Assembly (NCBI GenBank): GCA_050701635.1
Contig: JBOGDF010000296.1
Location: 1-7,002, forward strand
Direction: 5' to 3'
From: WHSM01 sp050701635
Lineage (GTDB): Bacteria > Actinomycetota > Actinomycetes > Mycobacteriales > Micromonosporaceae
DNA: 7,002 nucleotides
Shown: one piece after another, positions 4,303 through 7,002 of the stretch
How the letters are laid out: every line of letters starts with the position of its first letter
How positions within the stretch are numbered: the first letter of the stretch is position 1
Made by a program: the position numbers and the translations under genes
The notes under the pieces: generated by a model
What the model was told of the DNA's origin: nothing
What the model saw: the letters and a program-made list of their open reading frames with translations, nothing else
Database searches by the model: none

Positions 4303-6786
4303 TCAGAGGGTGTTGCGGCGGCGGAAGCGGTGGGCGGGCATCCGGATCACGGCGGCCTCGGTGGACAGCGGCGGTGCCAGATCGCCGCCGCGGTCGAGTA
4401 CGCCGGCGAGCCGCTCGGCGGTCATCGGCCGGCTGAACAGGTGGCCCTGCCCGGCGGGGCAGCCCAGCTCGAACAGGGTCTGCCGCTGGGTTTCGCTCTC
4501 CACACCGACCGCGACCACGCCGAGCCCGAGGCTGCGCCCCAGCTCGATCGTGGAGCGTACGACCGCCGCGGATTCGGTCGAGGCGTCCATCGCGGCGATG
4601 AACTTCCGGTCGATCTTGAGCTGCTGGATCGGCACCTCGGCGAGCGTGGACAGCGAGCCGTACCCGGTGCCGAAGTCGTCGAGTGCGAGCTGCACCCCGG
4701 TGTCCCGCAGCGCGGAGAGCACCTCGTCGACCACGTCGAGCCGGCTCAGCGTGAGCGTCTCGGTCAACTCCAGAACAACCATTTCCGGGGGTACGTCGTG
4801 CGCGGCGATTCGTCGTGCGACCAGCTCCGGGAAACGAGAGTCCAGCAGGCTGCGTACCGACACGTTGATCGAGATCGGGATCGGGTGGCCTTTGGCTTGC
4901 CACTCGCTGGTGGCTTCGAGCGCCTCGTCCAGCACGATTTCGGTGAACGGGGTGAGCAGGCCGGAGCGAACGATGGCGTCGAGGAACCTCGGCGGCCCGA
5001 GGTCGCCGCGCTTCGGGTGCCGCCAGCGCGCGAGGGCTTCGGCGCCGATCACCTCGCCGCTGGCCAGGTCCACGATCGGCTGGAACCCGAGCGCGAACTG
5101 CCGCTCGTCGAGGGCTTTACGCAGGTCGCCGCCGAGCGAGAGCTGGCCCAGGTCGGCGGTATCCCGCGCCTGGCTGTAGACGGAGACCGTGTGCCCGGCG
5201 CGTTTCGCCTGGTACATGGCCACGTCGGCGCGCCGCAGCAGCTCGGTCATGCCGCCGTCGATGGGTGCGGTGGCGACCCCACCGCTGGCTTCGATCTGCA
5301 GCCGTACGCCGTCGATTTCGAGCGGTGGGTCGAGCGCGGCGAGCATCTTCCGCGCCCGATGACTGGCCAGCGCCGGCGCCGGCAACCCGACGAACAGTAC
5401 GGCGAACTCGTCCCCGCCGAGCCGCGCCACCAGATCGTCCGGCCCGGCCGCGCCGGCCAGCCGCTGCCCGACCCGCTCCAGTACGCCGTCACCGATGGCG
5501 TGCCCGAGCGTGTCGTTGACTTCCTTGAAGTGGTCGAGGTCGATAAGAAGCAGTGCGTGGATTCCCCGGATCGGGCGGGTGCTGATGGTGCGCTCCCCGA
5601 TCTCGAGCAGCCGCCGCCGGTTGGCCAACCCGGTCAGCGGATCGTGCCGGGCGGCGTGCGCGTACCGCTGCGCCATGTTCTGGGTTTCCGCGTGCGTCTG
5701 CGCGTTACGCAGTGCGGTACACAACGACGCGGCGAAGGTCCTCAGTGCGTACCGTTCCCGCTCGCTGAGCTTCACCTTGCCGTGGAACCGCAGCCGCAGG
5801 TGCCCCACCACGATGTTCCCGTCGTGGCTGGCCAGCGGAGCGTCGATGCTGTCGCTTGCGGACTTCGGGGCAGTGTCGGCCGGCCCGTCCCAGAAGATCG
5901 TCTTCGCATCACCACGGATCAGCCGCGGCTGCTGGTCCGGGATCCGTACCTCCACTTCGGTGACGTCCGCCGAGAACAGCTCCGCCGACGTGTTGACCGC
6001 CGCCCTCAGTACGGCGTTCACGTCCACATCGTTGAACCGGTCCGTAGCCTCCGCCAGCCGCTGCCAAGCCTCCCGCTCCGTTTGCGCCCGCTGACGCCCT
6101 GAGTTGAAGAGGTGCAGACACAAAACGAGTGGGGGTACGGCGATGATCAGTCGCGGGTTGTACGCCAGGATCGCAAGAGCGGCAAATGCGACGCCCAGAT
6201 TGCCGGCCGAGACCACAAGCTGAGCCCGAAGTCCTTGTGCGGCCACCTGATACGGCGAGACCCGACTCGCTAGACCGATCGCGATGACCACCCCGCCGTA
6301 GGTAAGGGCACCGTAGAGTAGTGCCCCCGAAGCGAGAGCCAGGGCACCGCGCGCCGTCAGGGGATCTATGTTCGCGGTGCCTGCCACCGCCTGCGCCACA
6401 AGGACGGCGAGCGAGGTCATGACGGTGGTGTTGCTGATGTTGAATGCGGATTTGAGGCGATCCACCCGAGAAATCGACTCGGATGTCAGCTTGCCGAGCG
6501 CAACGCACACGATGAGCATTCGGGGTTCGATGAATGCGATACCAATCGGTATGGTCGCCTCGACCCAGTTGATGGTGAGCTGGTTGGCACCAGTTCGGAT
6601 ACGTATCGCGGTGAGGCCAGCGATGGTCACGAGCGCGATATACGCGAGTTCGCGCCACTCGATGTCGGGTGGGCTGAACACGAGGCTGCCAAGGACGCCT
6701 ACCAAGACGCATGCAGCCACAAGCGTGTAACCGGTCAGGTATGCGACAAGCCGGCTATCTAGCGCTTCGGTTCGGTCAGAGCTCAC
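4303..6786 (-). CDS. Membrane GGDEF-EAL protein, EAL general base replaced by Val
   Basis: An 827-residue cyclic-di-GMP signalling protein. Residues 15-226 hold about seven membrane segments with an AFN motif near 114-116, a probable sensor. Residues 250-365 form a soluble linker domain, possibly GAF-like. The diguanylate cyclase domain (about 378-540) has LLLIDLDHFKEVND with D416 and an intact GGDEF at 457-461. The RxxD inhibitory site reads GPDD (448-451), so product inhibition is probably lost. The EAL domain (about 550-795) keeps E583 of EAL, N641, E673, D703-D704, K724 and Q780, but the glutamate of the usual AEGVE motif is V760 (AVGVE). The start is GTG 6786: a TGA lies two codons upstream in frame and a GAGG sits seven bases before it. 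A basic tail (HRFRRRNTL) ends the chain. The next gene starts 107 bp downstream, so read-through is uncertain. Confidence 0.95.
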   Translation of the reverse strand: MSSDRTEALDSRLVAYLTGYTLVAACVLVGVLGSLVFSPPDIEWRELAYIALVTIAGLTAIRIRTGANQLTINWVEATIPIGIAFIEPRMLIVCVALGKLTSESISRVDRLKSAFNISNTTVMTSLAVLVAQAVAGTANIDPLTARGALALASGALLYGALTYGGVVIAIGLASRVSPYQVAAQGLRAQLVVSAGNLGVAFAALAILAYNPRLIIAVPPLVLCLHLFNSGRQRAQTEREAWQRLAEATDRFNDVDVNAVLRAAVNTSAELFSADVTEVEVRIPDQQPRLIRGDAKTIFWDGPADTAPKSASDSIDAPLASHDGNIVVGHLRLRFHGKVKLSERERYALRTFAASLCTALRNAQTHAETQNMAQRYAHAARHDPLTGLANRRRLLEIGERTISTRPIRGIHALLLIDLDHFKEVNDTLGHAIGDGVLERVGQRLAGAAGPDDLVARLGGDEFAVLFVGLPAPALASHRARKMLAALDPPLEIDGVRLQIEASGGVATAPIDGGMTELLRRADVAMYQAKRAGHTVSVYSQARDTADLGQLSLGGDLRKALDERQFALGFQPIVDLASGEVIGAEALARWRHPKRGDLGPPRFLDAIVRSGLLTPFTEIVLDEALEATSEWQAKGHPIPISINVSVRSLLDSRFPELVARRIAAHDVPPEMVVLELTETLTLSRLDVVDEVLSALRDTGVQLALDDFGTGYGSLSTLAEVPIQQLKIDRKFIAAMDASTESAAVVRSTIELGRSLGLGVVAVGVESETQRQTLFELGCPAGQGHLFSRPMTAERLAGVLDRGGDLAPPLSTEAAVIRMPAHRFRRRNTL

Positions 6787-6844
6787 GCCTCAACCTCAAT
6801 GATTCAGGACCAGTTGTCATCAGGGCGTAGCGGTCCACTTGTTG

Positions 6845-6874
6845 AGAGTAATCGGTCGATCGTGCGTCAGTCGA
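6845..6874 (-). promoter_or_regulatory. Candidate sigma-70-type promoter for the GGDEF-EAL gene
   Basis: Read on the minus strand, TCGACT (6874-6869) matches TTGACA at four of six positions. It is followed by an 18-nt spacer and TACTCT (6850-6845), which fits the actinobacterial TAnnnT -10 form. This would give a leader of about 50 nt before the GTG at 6786. It lies directly between the tandem repeat array and the gene. Matches this loose are common by chance, so the call is weak. No other regulatory motif or riboswitch fold was recognised in 6787-6876. Confidence 0.3.
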
Positions 6875-6886
6875 AGTCTGGTGGGG

Positions 6887-6907
6887 TCACTGCCAGTCGG
6901 CGCGCAT
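6887..6907 (-). CDS. Micro-ORF MRADWQ, repeat copy 1
   Basis: ATG at 6907 to TGA at 6887 encodes MRADWQ. An AACGGAG at 6920-6914 ends six bases before the ATG, a near-ideal Shine-Dalgarno arrangement, better than that of several full genes in this window. Its stop lies about 100 bp before the GGDEF-EAL start on the same strand, so it could act as an upstream ORF or leader peptide. Translation is not proven. The same frame is open upstream of the ATG to the window edge only in copy 2, so a role as the tail of a larger gene is a rival idea. Confidence 0.35.
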   Translation of the reverse strand: MRADWQ

Positions 6908-6921
6908 GGTGGTCTCCGTTC

Positions 6922-6948
6922 GGGGTTGGGGTGCTGGGTCTGGTGGGG
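6922..6948 (+). other. G-quadruplex motif across the repeat junction
   Basis: The plus strand has four G-runs, GGGG, GGGG, GGG and GGGG, separated by loops of two (TT), four (TGCT) and six (TCTGGT) bases, satisfying the G3+N1-7 rule. It straddles the boundary of the two repeat units, so every additional unit creates another such motif; the next would begin at 6984. For minus-strand transcription the G-rich strand is the template. Folding is predicted from the pattern only. Confidence 0.6.
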
Positions 6949-6969
6949 TCACTGCCAGTCGGCGCGCAT
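6949..6969 (-). CDS. Micro-ORF MRADWQ, repeat copy 2
   Basis: This is identical to the copy 62 bp downstream: ATG at 6969, TGA at 6949, AACGGAG at 6982-6976. Here the frame is also open upstream to the window edge, reading DPAPQPRTETT before the methionine. The stretch could therefore instead be the C-terminus of an unseen upstream gene whose 3' end was tandemly duplicated. I cannot decide between the two from this window. Confidence 0.35.
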   Translation of the reverse strand: MRADWQ

Positions 6970-7002
6970 GGTGGTCTCCGTTCGGGGTTGGGGTGCTGGG
7001 TC

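Larger units (their letters stand above)
6877..7002. repeat. Perfect 62-bp tandem repeat, at least two copies
   Basis: Units occupy 6877-6938 and 6939-7000 and are identical over all 62 bases. A third begins at 7001 and leaves the window, so the true copy number is unknown. Because the whole unit including any 'spacer' is identical, this is a minisatellite-like tandem array and not a CRISPR. The period is not a multiple of three, so it cannot encode a simple in-frame protein repeat. On the minus strand each unit has a ribosome site plus a six-codon ORF; on the plus strand it is G-rich. Confidence 0.95.

Noticed and set aside
2882..4903. An extended minus-strand frame making the GT-C-like protein 673 residues long.
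   Set aside because: The extra N-terminus overlaps the conserved EAL domain in another frame, is Arg/Pro-rich, and the homologous hydrophobic protein starts naturally near the GTG at 4195.
4222..6102. A 626-codon plus-strand open frame opposite the GGDEF-EAL gene, and other long plus-strand frames across the window.
   Set aside because: They are antisense shadows produced by GC-rich third positions. Their translations are low-complexity Arg/Pro/Ala-type sequence without recognisable domains, while the minus strand carries clear conserved motifs.
6787..6876. Cyclic-di-GMP riboswitch in the leader of the GGDEF-EAL gene.
   Set aside because: No GEMM-like conserved core or two-stem layout was recognised, and the leader is short.
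6877..7002. CRISPR array at the right edge.
   Set aside because: The full 62-bp unit is identical, with no variable spacers, and no cas genes are visible.
6906..7002. A plus-strand open frame through the repeats starting at ATG 6906.
   Set aside because: There is no ribosome site, the composition is Gly/Trp-rich from G-runs, and the 62-bp period changes frame with each copy.

Overview
This is a high-GC window rich in GTACG/CGTACG words, with GTG starts and abundant GCC/GGC codons. That points to an actinobacterium, most likely a Micromonosporaceae-type genome; the taxon is an inference from base use and protein style, not a match. Every gene I can support lies on the minus strand, so the transcription order runs from the right edge to the left edge.

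Right edge (6787-7002): a perfect 62-bp tandem repeat (two full copies, third entering the edge). Each unit carries a Shine-Dalgarno-like GGAG, an ATG and a six-codon micro-ORF (MRADWQ-stop) on the minus strand, and a G-quadruplex motif on the plus strand spans the unit junction. A spacer of about 90 bp with a weak candidate promoter follows. Next (4303-6786) is a large multi-pass membrane GGDEF-EAL protein of cyclic-di-GMP signalling. Its GGDEF motif is intact, its RxxD inhibitory site is lost, and valine replaces the EAL general-base glutamate, so it looks like a cyclase with a damaged phosphodiesterase half. Its membrane-sensor portion is much less GC-rich than its GGDEF part.

Middle (962-4195): a tightly packed run of five genes. 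A GT87/GT-C-like polytopic membrane protein overlaps a double META-domain lipoprotein gene by ATGA. After 24 bp come crcB, a DUF190 (PII-like) gene and a second crcB, joined by ATGA and GTGA overlaps. The two CrcB/Fluc fluoride-channel subunits carry complementary Phe-to-Tyr changes in the 'Phe box' (TTFSAY versus TTYSTF), which suggests an obligate heterodimer, perhaps with one normal and one altered pore, with the DUF190 protein as a candidate cytosolic regulator. An imperfect inverted repeat with 16-nt arms sits inside the GT-C-like gene and encodes an odd linker with rare codons, as if a small palindromic element had inserted.

Left (1-891): a COG1926-type phosphoribosyltransferase followed after 29 bp by a zf-TFIIB zinc-ribbon protein that is cut by the window edge. 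No tRNA, rRNA, CRISPR, transposase or fluoride riboswitch was seen. The best candidates for something undescribed are the micro-ORF/G4 tandem array, the Phe-box-complementary Fluc pair with its DUF190 partner, and the V760 EAL substitution.
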